A stretch of 20,388 nt of DNA from Candidatus Bathyarchaeota archaeon (GTDB taxonomy: Archaea > Thermoproteota > Bathyarchaeia > Bathyarchaeales > UBA233), in the NCBI GenBank assembly GCA_025057795.1, contig JANXEP010000029.1:1-20388 (forward strand), read 5' to 3'. The translations under genes and the position numbers were made by a program. Of this stretch, positions 14,542 to 20,388 are shown one piece after another. Numbering within the stretch: the stretch's first letter is position 1; each line of letters begins with the position of its first letter. Under the pieces are notes generated by a model. The model was not told where the DNA came from and made no database searches. It saw only the letters and a list, made by a program, of their open reading frames with translations.

Positions 14542-14550
14542 TTAAATATT
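14542..14550 (+). promoter_or_regulatory. TATA box of rnhB
   Basis: TTAAATATT centred about 25 bases before the ATG at 14571. The spacing predicts a leaderless rnhB transcript, consistent with the absence of a ribosome site there. Confidence 0.5.
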
Positions 14551-14570
14551 CGGAATGCGGAAGTTTCTGT

Positions 14571-15233
14571 ATGCTGATTGCTGGTGTTGACGACGCAGGC
14601 CGCGGCTCCGTCATAGGACCTCTGGTCATTGCCGGCGTTTTGGTGGAAGATAAGGATTTGCCTAAGCTTGTCCAATTAGGCGTCAAAGACTCGAAACTTC
14701 TGTCTCCAAACAGAAGGGAAAACCTTGCAGTTGAAATCAAACGTGTAGCCCTAAAACATGCGGTTGTAAAACTTTCTCCAGCTGAAATCGACAGGGTTGT
14801 TGAGAGAGGAAGAAGACTGCACAGGCTTAATAGGCTGGAGGCGCAGGCTATGGCAAAGGTTATAGAGCAGCTTAAGCCGGACATAGCCTACGTGGATGCC
14901 TCAGATGTTTTAGAGGAGCGTTTTAAACAACAAATCCTCGAAAATCTGCCCTTCAACGTGGAGGTGGTTTCGGAGCACAAGGCGGATAGGAAATACCCCG
15001 TGGTTTCAGCCGCCTCCATAATAGCCAAAGTTGAAAGGGACAGAGAAATTGCAGAGTTGAAGGCAAAATACGGCGATTTCGGATGCGGGTACCCAACAGA
15101 TTTCGCCACCATAAAGTTTCTAAGGTATTGTTTGGAAAAGTTCGGGGAATACCCTGAGTTTGTGAGAAAATCTTGGAAGCCCGCTAAAAAGGTTAAAGGG
15201 GAAAATAATTTTCAGCAGCGGAAGCTAATTTAA
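14571..15233 (+). CDS. rnhB: Ribonuclease HII
   Basis: A 220-residue RNase HII that cuts RNA in RNA-DNA hybrids and single ribonucleotides in DNA. The N-terminal catalytic motif reads GVDDAGRGSVIGP (residues 5-17), so the usual Asp-Glu pair is Asp7-Asp8 here. The other carboxylates are in place: Asp109 in YVDASDV and Asp139 in EHKADRKYPVVSAASIIAK. GCGYPTD (about 171-177) and the C-terminal helix region KSWKP follow as in archaeal enzymes. The ATG at 14571 fits a leaderless transcript from the TATA box at 14542-14550. The stop codon overlaps that of the convergent COG1395 gene by four bases. Despite the Glu-to-Asp change, the rest of the active site suggests a working enzyme. Confidence 0.95.
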   Translation: MLIAGVDDAGRGSVIGPLVIAGVLVEDKDLPKLVQLGVKDSKLLSPNRRENLAVEIKRVALKHAVVKLSPAEIDRVVERGRRLHRLNRLEAQAMAKVIEQLKPDIAYVDASDVLEERFKQQILENLPFNVEVVSEHKADRKYPVVSAASIIAKVERDREIAELKAKYGDFGCGYPTDFATIKFLRYCLEKFGEYPEFVRKSWKPAKKVKGENNFQQRKLI

Positions 15234-16168
15234 ATTTTGCAGAGGTCTTCGGGACGCTTTATTTTTGAGATTTCCTCACTTGGAACGCATAAAATATCCT
15301 TGTTAATGGATTTCGAATTTTCCGTCACTAGAACTGGGTGCGCATTGACAACTTTGCTTAGGCTTAAAATTTCATCAACCCTTCTGTCTAACACCTTTTC
15401 CTCATTTTCTTCAACTCCGCCTATTATTCGCGTGTCCCCTTCTGGAACAGTGATGACAAAGTCGAAAGGTGCTTTCCTAACGGTGACTATGTTGTATTCT
15501 GCGAGTTTCTTTAAGATTTTCCGCATAAGCTTATTTCCAGTTACCCTTCGCATAGGCTTCGCCTTTGGGGGTTTCCCCCTTTTCCATGCTTCGAAAACAT
15601 TTACTGGCTTGGCAACGGGCACCCCCAAAGTGCATAGGAGTTTGTAGGCCGCCGCCACCGACGCCTTGGTCATCCCCCTTTCATAGCCGTAGAGGGTTCT
15701 TCTTGAAACACCGACCTTTTCTGCAACATCGCCAGCGGACAAGCCTAACTCCTGTCTTCGCCGTTTTATAGCTTCCCCGTCGATTTCAACATAATAGCCT
15801 CCAGGGCCAGCTTGAATTAGCGGGGGAGTATTCCGCAGAATGATGCTTTCAAAGGTTTTGAGGGTGACAGCAAACACGTTAAATCTTGAATAGACGGCGT
15901 CTTCTTCTAAGGGTTTTTCATGGGTTTCTTCACTTATAATAAGCGACGCGGCTGAGAAGTTTTCTGAAATCATCCTCAGCTCCATAGAGTCGTATGGAGA
16001 CACGTTTCCAATGTCTGGTTGAACTTTTAAGAAAATAAGTCTCTGGTCTTTTCTAGCCGCTATGTCGAAGCAACTTGGCCTAGACCAGCATATTTGGGAG
16101 ACGGTGAAGCCAGCCTCTTTAAGCACAGAAACTGCGGCTTTTACCTTTCCCATCTCCCTACGAGCCAT
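15230..16168 (-). CDS. COG1395-type archaeal HTH transcriptional regulator
   Basis: A 312-residue protein of the archaeal predicted-regulator family with an XRE-type helix-turn-helix in the middle. That domain runs from about 131 (GEAIKRRRQELGLSAGDVAE) to about 185, with the recognition helix VGVSRRTLYGYERG. It is flanked by two alpha/beta domains. In the N-terminal one, CFDIAARKDQRLIFLKV (about 33-49), and in the C-terminal one, FDFVITVPEGDTRIIGGV, the strand order looks like a restriction-endonuclease-like fold without a full catalytic set; this is inference. The ATG at 16168 has GGAG five bases upstream and a TATA box at 16196-16207. It is transcribed towards rnhB and away from flpA, and probably stands alone. 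Targets unknown. Confidence 0.88.
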   Translation of the reverse strand: MARREMGKVKAAVSVLKEAGFTVSQICWSRPSCFDIAARKDQRLIFLKVQPDIGNVSPYDSMELRMISENFSAASLIISEETHEKPLEEDAVYSRFNVFAVTLKTFESIILRNTPPLIQAGPGGYYVEIDGEAIKRRRQELGLSAGDVAEKVGVSRRTLYGYERGMTKASVAAAYKLLCTLGVPVAKPVNVFEAWKRGKPPKAKPMRRVTGNKLMRKILKKLAEYNIVTVRKAPFDFVITVPEGDTRIIGGVEENEEKVLDRRVDEILSLSKVVNAHPVLVTENSKSINKDILCVPSEEISKIKRPEDLCKI

Positions 16169-16195
16169 TGAACTCCCAAAAAATCCAACGAAAGG

Positions 16196-16207
16196 TTAAA
16201 TATAAGG
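16196..16207 (-). promoter_or_regulatory. TATA box of the COG1395 regulator gene
   Basis: CCTTATATTTAA on the minus strand, 28-39 bases before the ATG at 16168. It occupies most of the 58-base gap after flpA, so the regulator gene has its own promoter and is not merely read through from nop5-flpA. Confidence 0.55.
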
Positions 16208-16226
16208 TTATACATGCGTCTTGTCT

Positions 16227-16916
16227 TCACGTTTTGGCCACGATCATAGCGTGAGCCTTATCGTAGGGTTCTAAATGCACCACGTCCTCTATTGTGAAGC
16301 CTCTATTTTCTAAAACCTTAACTTCCCGTTTGTAGATTTCTGAGGGCTCTTTTGTAACGTCTATGCTTTGGGCTTTCACTGCAAGCATTATTCCCCCGCC
16401 CTTTCTGAGATGTTGGTCAGCATTGTCTGCGAGGATTTTTGCTTGTTCTGGCTGGGCTATGTCGCAGTATATGGCGTCGACTCTGCCGCGGATGTAGGGG
16501 GCATATCTGTCTGGAAAACGAGCGTCCTCGAGGATTGGCAGCATGTTAAGCCTATAAGCGCAAACGTTGTTCACAAGCTCCCTTATGGCTCTTGGAGCAA
16601 ACTCAACGCAGTAAACGTACCCTTTATCGCCGACAATGTCTGAAACATGGCTTGCTGTTGTACCGGAAGCCGCGCCTAAGTAAAGCACTTGAAAGTTTGG
16701 CTTTATGGGAACCACTTTAATGTCCTTCAGTATGGCTGCGGCCAGCTTGCTTCGGAAGGGATCCCAGAGGCGATACTCAGCCCCCTCAAAACGTATGAGC
16801 CTCTCGCCGTAAACATTTCTTCCGGGAGTGAGGTTTCTTGTTGCAAGCCTTAGGCTTCCATCTTCAAGGGTTACTTGATATATTTGGGGGAACTGGGGGT
16901 GGGGTTTAACGTGCAT
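16227..16916 (-). CDS. flpA: Fibrillarin-like rRNA/tRNA 2'-O-methyltransferase
   Basis: The catalytic subunit of the C/D-box sRNP, transferring methyl from S-adenosylmethionine to the 2'-OH of rRNA or tRNA at guide-selected sites. Motif I, VLYLGAASGTTASH (residues 77-90), binds the cofactor. VYCVEFAPRAIREL and AIYCDIAQPEQAKIL carry the acidic positions, and GIMLAVKAQSID holds the later lysine. The protein is 229 residues from ATG 16916, matching archaeal fibrillarin; a longer in-frame extension would run into the Lys-rich end of nop5 and is not used. Its start overlaps the 3' end of nop5 by 11 bases, so the two are cotranscribed and probably translationally coupled. Confidence 0.96.
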   Translation of the reverse strand: MHVKPHPQFPQIYQVTLEDGSLRLATRNLTPGRNVYGERLIRFEGAEYRLWDPFRSKLAAAILKDIKVVPIKPNFQVLYLGAASGTTASHVSDIVGDKGYVYCVEFAPRAIRELVNNVCAYRLNMLPILEDARFPDRYAPYIRGRVDAIYCDIAQPEQAKILADNADQHLRKGGGIMLAVKAQSIDVTKEPSEIYKREVKVLENRGFTIEDVVHLEPYDKAHAMIVAKT

Positions 16917-18126
16917 GCTTTTTCCCTTTTCGCTTCTTTTCCTTTTTAGGCTTTTTTTCAGGCATTTTTGGAGGTTCAGCATATTTTTGGCGGATTTCTT
17001 CAACGCGTTTTTCCAGGTCGGCTTTCAGTTCTTCGCCTATGTATCTGCCTCCAAAAACGTCTGTTCTCACGGCTATGGCAAGTTTACCCGCTAGGGCACG
17101 GGCAATCTTCCCCCTCTGCCACTTTTTAGCCTCATGCAAAAGCGCGTGTTGAAAGATTATCCCATGCTTCGGCGGCCTCGCTCCAGTTTTTAATGAGCGA
17201 AACAAAGCCTTTTCAGCTCCAAGAACCTGCAGTGTGCTCGCGGGCATTTTAGCCAAATTTGCTAGCCCCCCGGCTAGGGCGATGAGGCGTGCTCCTAAAA
17301 GCCCGCCTGTCAACGCCTTGGTGTTCGGCGCAGCCTCGTCCATAGCAGCGTCTATATAGCCTTCCAAGTTCTGCCTTAACTCGTATAGGCTTAAAACGTT
17401 TCTGCACAAGGCCTGTATCTGGCTTAAGTCTGCCTCCGCCAAGTCGGCGCCCATGGACGCCTGCGCGGCTTTCACTATTTGTTCAGCCTTAGCCTTCGGT
17501 AAGCCTTCCCCCTCAAGCCTTTCAAGGGTGAAGTTTTCCCTGCTGCCTAAGTTTACTATTAGCCTCGCGTAGGTTTCATGTTTGTCCAAAAGCCTGTCAA
17601 GCTCTGGGAAGTGGATGCCGTACCATTCTCTAACGCGGCTCATAAAGAGGTTTATGGTCTTGTCCAGGTCGTCCAGCGTCTGTATAGCTTGAGCGACGAT
17701 TAAGTCCTTTTTCTCAACAGCCCTTTTAACCTTAAGCTTAGTTATTTCAACGGTTACCTTGTGCATCCAGAGGCGGAAATCTTCATAATCCTTGGCAAAA
17801 CCCGTTTCTACCGCAAACCTTTCCATATTAGATCGTAGAAGCTCTCCGGCAGCCGAAGCCTTAGAAACCTCCGCTTTCACTCCAAACTTTTCCTGAACTC
17901 CAGCCGCAAGTGTGGGGTTTTCAAAAACAAGGGTGTCATAGCCGCTGTTTTTAAGGTAGCTGACTAGGCTTGAAACCTCTTTAATGGTTTTTCCAGCCTC
18001 TATTTCAACGATGGCTTTGGCTGCCTCTTCAGGCTTTTTTGGAAAAAGAGCATGTGCTATGAGCATGTTCCCCTCGTTGAAGGCTAAAACTCCAAAGGGA
18101 GATTGAACTAAGGTTGCCTTCATCAT
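16906..18126 (-). CDS. nop5: Nop5 (Nop56/58) C/D-box sRNP core protein
   Basis: The scaffold of the archaeal C/D-box RNP; it binds fibrillarin through its N-terminal domain, dimerises through a coiled coil, and clamps L7Ae-bound guide RNA with the Nop domain. The N-terminal domain (about 1-110), the coiled-coil region (about 115-240) and the Nop signature PNTKALTGGLLGARLIALAG through STLQVLGAEKALFRSL (about 265-310) are all visible. The protein ends in a very basic tail (KKPKKEKKRKGKKHAR), common in this family and likely unstructured RNA-binding sequence. ATGs at 18126 and 18123 and a GTG at 18129 are all possible; GAGGAG upstream favours the ATGs. flpA follows with an 11-base overlap. The gene for L7Ae is not in this window. 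Confidence 0.96.
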   Translation of the reverse strand: MMKATLVQSPFGVLAFNEGNMLIAHALFPKKPEEAAKAIVEIEAGKTIKEVSSLVSYLKNSGYDTLVFENPTLAAGVQEKFGVKAEVSKASAAGELLRSNMERFAVETGFAKDYEDFRLWMHKVTVEITKLKVKRAVEKKDLIVAQAIQTLDDLDKTINLFMSRVREWYGIHFPELDRLLDKHETYARLIVNLGSRENFTLERLEGEGLPKAKAEQIVKAAQASMGADLAEADLSQIQALCRNVLSLYELRQNLEGYIDAAMDEAAPNTKALTGGLLGARLIALAGGLANLAKMPASTLQVLGAEKALFRSLKTGARPPKHGIIFQHALLHEAKKWQRGKIARALAGKLAIAVRTDVFGGRYIGEELKADLEKRVEEIRQKYAEPPKMPEKKPKKEKKRKGKKHAR

Positions 18127-18300
18127 CACTCCTCAAGGTTTCAGATACTATCTACTAAGCTTGCATAGATAAAGGATTCTGAAAATGCATCCGCCCCCCC
18201 TTTTGGCTTTTCACCTATAAACGCCATTTATCTGCCCCTGTATTTGGAAAACTAAACTTTATCTTTTCAAGCAACAACCATTACAAAGGCTTAGTGGTGG

Positions 18301-19227
18301 ATGTTGGTGAGGGGTGTAAGCTTAAAAGTTAATCTGGCAGGCTTAAGCCTTAAAAATCCGACCATGCTGGCTTCGGGGATTTTAGGTTTTTCGGCTGAAA
18401 CCCTTGAAAGCGTGGTCGAGGGCGGCGCTGGCGCGGTGGTCACAAAGTCCGTGGGACTTAAGCCCCGAAGGGGGTATGCAAACCCAACAGTTGTTCAGGT
18501 TGACTGTGGCTTAATAAACGCCATGGGGCTTCCAAACCCGGGAATTGAAGAGTTTGCGAAGGAGATACGAGCAGCTAAGGCTGTTTTGGATGCGCCCCTC
18601 ATTGTGAGCATTTATGGATTTACAGCAAATGAATATGCCGTGGCTGCTGAAAAGGCTGTTGACGCCGGGGCAGACGCTGTGGAGCTTAATGTTTCATGCC
18701 CCCATGTTAAGGAAACAGGCGCGGAGATCGGGCAGAACCCGAAAGTATTAGCTGAGGTTGTTGGAAGGGTTAAGGCGGCTGTGAAAAAACCTGTCTTCGT
18801 TAAGCTTTCCCCAAACGTGACCGACATGGCGGAAATAGCCGAAGCCGCTGTCAAGGCTGGGGCGGACGCGCTTACCGTCATAAACACTGTTAGGGCGATG
18901 GCAATAGACGTTGAAACGGCTAAACCCGTCTTAAGCAATAGGGTTGGCGGGCTGTCCGGGCCTGCGATAAAACCCATAGCCATAAGATGCGTGTACGAGG
19001 TTTATGAAAGGGTTAAGGCGCCTATAATTGGGTGCGGCGGCATAACAAACTGGAGGGATGCCGTCGAGTTTATGCTTGCAGGCGCCGCCGCGGTTCAAAT
19101 TGGAACAGTCATAGCCCTTAAAGGACCGCAGGTTTTCAAATCCATAACGAGGGGGATAGGCGCCTACCTGAGAAGGAAAGGGTTTAAGAGGGTGGATGAA
19201 ATTGTCGGCTTGGCTCACCGCAGCTAA
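18301..19227 (+). CDS. pyrD: Dihydroorotate dehydrogenase, class 1B catalytic subunit
   Basis: Oxidises dihydroorotate to orotate in pyrimidine synthesis, using FMN and passing electrons to PyrK and NAD+. The fold markers are ASGILGF near residue 25, TKSVGLKPRRGY (48-59), NAMGLPNPG, and ELNVSCPHVKETG with the catalytic Cys133 typical of class 1 enzymes. FVKLSPNVTDM, INTVRAM, GGLSGPAIKP and the phosphate loop GCGGITNWRDA...AAAVQIGT follow. The length of 308 residues is normal. GGTGG immediately precedes the ATG at 18301, so a GTG at 18307 with better spacing may be the true start. The 3' end overlaps pyrK by 32 bases, which marks the NAD-linked class 1B form. Confidence 0.95.
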   Translation: MLVRGVSLKVNLAGLSLKNPTMLASGILGFSAETLESVVEGGAGAVVTKSVGLKPRRGYANPTVVQVDCGLINAMGLPNPGIEEFAKEIRAAKAVLDAPLIVSIYGFTANEYAVAAEKAVDAGADAVELNVSCPHVKETGAEIGQNPKVLAEVVGRVKAAVKKPVFVKLSPNVTDMAEIAEAAVKAGADALTVINTVRAMAIDVETAKPVLSNRVGGLSGPAIKPIAIRCVYEVYERVKAPIIGCGGITNWRDAVEFMLAGAAAVQIGTVIALKGPQVFKSITRGIGAYLRRKGFKRVDEIVGLAHRS

Positions 19228-20026
19228 CAGGCTGAGGACTACGCGCATCTTAAGCGTTAAAACGGAAAACCTGACGGTTAAAACCTTCACATTTAAAGAC
19301 CGTGAGTGTGCAGGGGCTAAGCCTGGACAGTTTTTGATGTTGTGGGTTCCAGGCGTGGATGAAATCCCATTAAGCATTTTCGACGCTGCGGAGGACGGCA
19401 CGGTGGCTGTTGCTGTTAAAAAGGTTGGCGAGGCAACCGGAGCCCTTCACAGCATGAAGCCGGGCGACATGGTTGGAGTGCGGGGGCCTTTTGGGAACAG
19501 CTTTACTTTGAAAGCGGGCAGAGTCTTAATGGTTGGGGGTGGGACGGGCATGGTTCCGCTGACTTTTCTGGTGAAGAAGCTGAGGGCTCAAGGGGGTGAC
19601 GTTACCTTTGTGGTTGGAGCCAAAACAGTGGAGGAACTATTATTTTTAGAAAGGTTGTATGCGTTGTGCGGCAAGGAAAAGGTTTTGGCTGCAACGGAGG
19701 ATGGAAGCTTCGGCGTTAAGGGCTTAGCCACCCAACCGGCAGAAGGGCTTTTGGCAAAGGAAAAGTTTGACATGGTTTACACTTGTGGACCTGAGAGGAT
19801 GATGCGGGAAGTTTTCGAGTTGGCTGAAAGATATGGCGTATGCCTAGAAGCAAGTCTGGAACGTTTAATGCGTTGCGCCATAGGCGTTTGCGGAAGCTGT
19901 GGTATAGGCGGCTTCCGCGTGTGCAGAGACGGACCTGTTTTCGCTGGAGAACAGCTTAGAAAGGTTAAAGGCGAGTTTGGATTTTGGAAACGCGACTTTG
20001 ACGGAAAGAGAATTCCAACACCTTAA
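19196..20026 (+). CDS. pyrK: Dihydroorotate dehydrogenase electron transfer subunit
   Basis: The FAD/iron-sulfur subunit that carries electrons from PyrD to NAD+. The ferredoxin-reductase-like FAD domain has PGQFLMLWVPGVDEIPLSIFD (about 43-63) and GPFGNSF. The NAD domain has MVGGGTGMVPLTFL (about 112-125) and YTCGPERMM. Four cysteines at 227, 232, 235 and 243 (CAIGVCGSCGIGG...C) form the expected 2Fe-2S site with the usual CX4CX2CX7C spacing. The ATG at 19196 lies inside pyrD with GAGGGTGG just before it, so translation is coupled. The 276 residues match the family. With pyrD it makes a heterotetramer; no other pyr genes are seen. Confidence 0.95.
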   Translation: MKLSAWLTAANRLRTTRILSVKTENLTVKTFTFKDRECAGAKPGQFLMLWVPGVDEIPLSIFDAAEDGTVAVAVKKVGEATGALHSMKPGDMVGVRGPFGNSFTLKAGRVLMVGGGTGMVPLTFLVKKLRAQGGDVTFVVGAKTVEELLFLERLYALCGKEKVLAATEDGSFGVKGLATQPAEGLLAKEKFDMVYTCGPERMMREVFELAERYGVCLEASLERLMRCAIGVCGSCGIGGFRVCRDGPVFAGEQLRKVKGEFGFWKRDFDGKRIPTP

Positions 20027-20165
20027 ACCAAACATTCGTTGGTTGCGGAAAACGCCGTTGGATAAGACCCTCCAGTTTTTGGCAGCATACAAGCAAAAGT
20101 CAATTTACGCTGTTCCTCGCAGTTAAAATTGATACCCCCTCTAGATTTTCAGCTCATTCTGATAG

Positions 20166-20241
20166 GGTTGAGATTTCACGGTTAAAACAGGATGGTTGCC
20201 TTAACCGTTTTAGGCAAAACTATTTCGTGTATGTCTCAACC
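20166..20241. other. Nested inverted repeats, possible structured RNA or terminator
   Basis: An outer stem GGTTGAGA (20166-20173) with TCTCAACC (20234-20241) encloses an inner stem ACGGTTAA (20178-20185) with TTAACCGT (20201-20208). A third small hairpin, GTTTT-AGGC-AAAAC (20207-20220), partly competes with the inner one. It fills part of the 237-base gap between pyrK and a convergent gene; nothing coding is seen there. It may be a terminator region or a small RNA. Confidence 0.4.
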
Positions 20242-20263
20242 TCATTAAACCGTTGTCGGATAG

Positions 20264-20388
20264 TTAACTTTTTATGACTATCCGTTCCACTTCAGCCTTT
20301 AAGGCTTCATGGGTGGCTTTCGCCGCCAACGGTAGAGGACGGCACATGGGAAGTTTATCCGCTATGTTCCAGGCGGCAACTATATGCC
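20264..20388 (-). CDS. C-terminal end of an unidentified protein (partial, cut by window edge)
   Basis: An open frame entering from the right edge on the minus strand encodes 40 residues, beginning HIVAAWNIADKLPMCRPLPL, continuing with AAKATHEALKAEVERIVIKS, and ending at a TAA at 20264. The composition is protein-like, with an Ala-rich amphipathic helix, and it ends in a sensible intergenic gap convergent with pyrK. No start is available in the window. I do not recognise the family from this fragment. Confidence 0.6.
   Translation of the reverse strand, partial: HIVAAWNIADKLPMCRPLPLAAKATHEALKAEVERIVIKS

Noticed and set aside
16917..17003. Longer fibrillarin start giving a Lys-rich N-terminal extension
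   Set aside because: The extension is an out-of-frame reading of the Lys-rich end of nop5. Archaeal fibrillarin normally starts at the residues encoded from 16916.
18612..18983. Opposite-strand open frame of 123 codons inside pyrD
   Set aside because: Low-complexity Ala/Ser/Thr composition typical of antisense to a codon-biased gene; pyrD is certain.
1..20388. CRISPR array or rRNA
   Set aside because: No regularly spaced direct repeats and no rRNA-like segments were seen.

Overview
This is archaeal DNA. The evidence is a nop5-fibrillarin pair (the C/D-box RNA methylation machinery), an archaeal class I CCA-adding enzyme beside an archaeal-type 2H phosphodiesterase, a COG1395-type regulator, a Dpo4-like DinB, GGTGA/GGAGG Shine-Dalgarno motifs, and A/T-rich TATA boxes about 25-35 nt upstream of starts. 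The mix of Crenarchaeota/Thaumarchaeota-like and euryarchaeal-like genes, and the absence of other markers, would fit an uncultured lineage such as Bathyarchaeia. That placement is a guess from gene content, not something shown.

Layout. Positions 1-208 (minus) hold the remnant of an IS607-family serine recombinase that has lost its catalytic core through an internal deletion. A membrane-anchored protein with a possible transglutaminase-like Cys/His/Glu-Pro-Gln arrangement follows (296-808). Positions 898-2922 carry the tRNA-processing pair thpR-cca. Convergent to it is uppP (polyprenyl-diphosphate phosphatase), followed by a 47-residue CxxC-x17-CxxC zinc ribbon. A DUF5615 PIN-like protein overlaps the convergent 3' end of dinB. 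Next come a small hypothetical, a universal stress protein, an MFS protein that stops after six membrane segments, and a tRNA-Gln(CUG) gene with encoded CCA.

Positions 7598-14535 form a cell-surface block. On the minus strand, two secreted NosD-like beta-helix proteins are translationally coupled, and a third exported protein with two FxLYD-like beta-sandwich repeats follows. All three have an N-terminal export signal and a C-terminal membrane anchor, and two have Pro/Thr/Ser stalks. Diverging from them on the plus strand is a compact set of three membrane proteins of unknown function (104, 256 and 145 aa). This is the best candidate here for an undescribed system, though nothing in the sequence fixes its role.

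The right third is housekeeping: rnhB (RNase HII with a DDAGRG motif), a COG1395 regulator, the nop5-flpA operon, and the pyrD-pyrK pair for class 1B dihydroorotate dehydrogenase. The last 125 bases hold the C-terminus of an unidentified minus-strand gene. No CRISPR array, rRNA, intact transposon or replication origin was seen. No gene-free stretch exceeds 300 bases.
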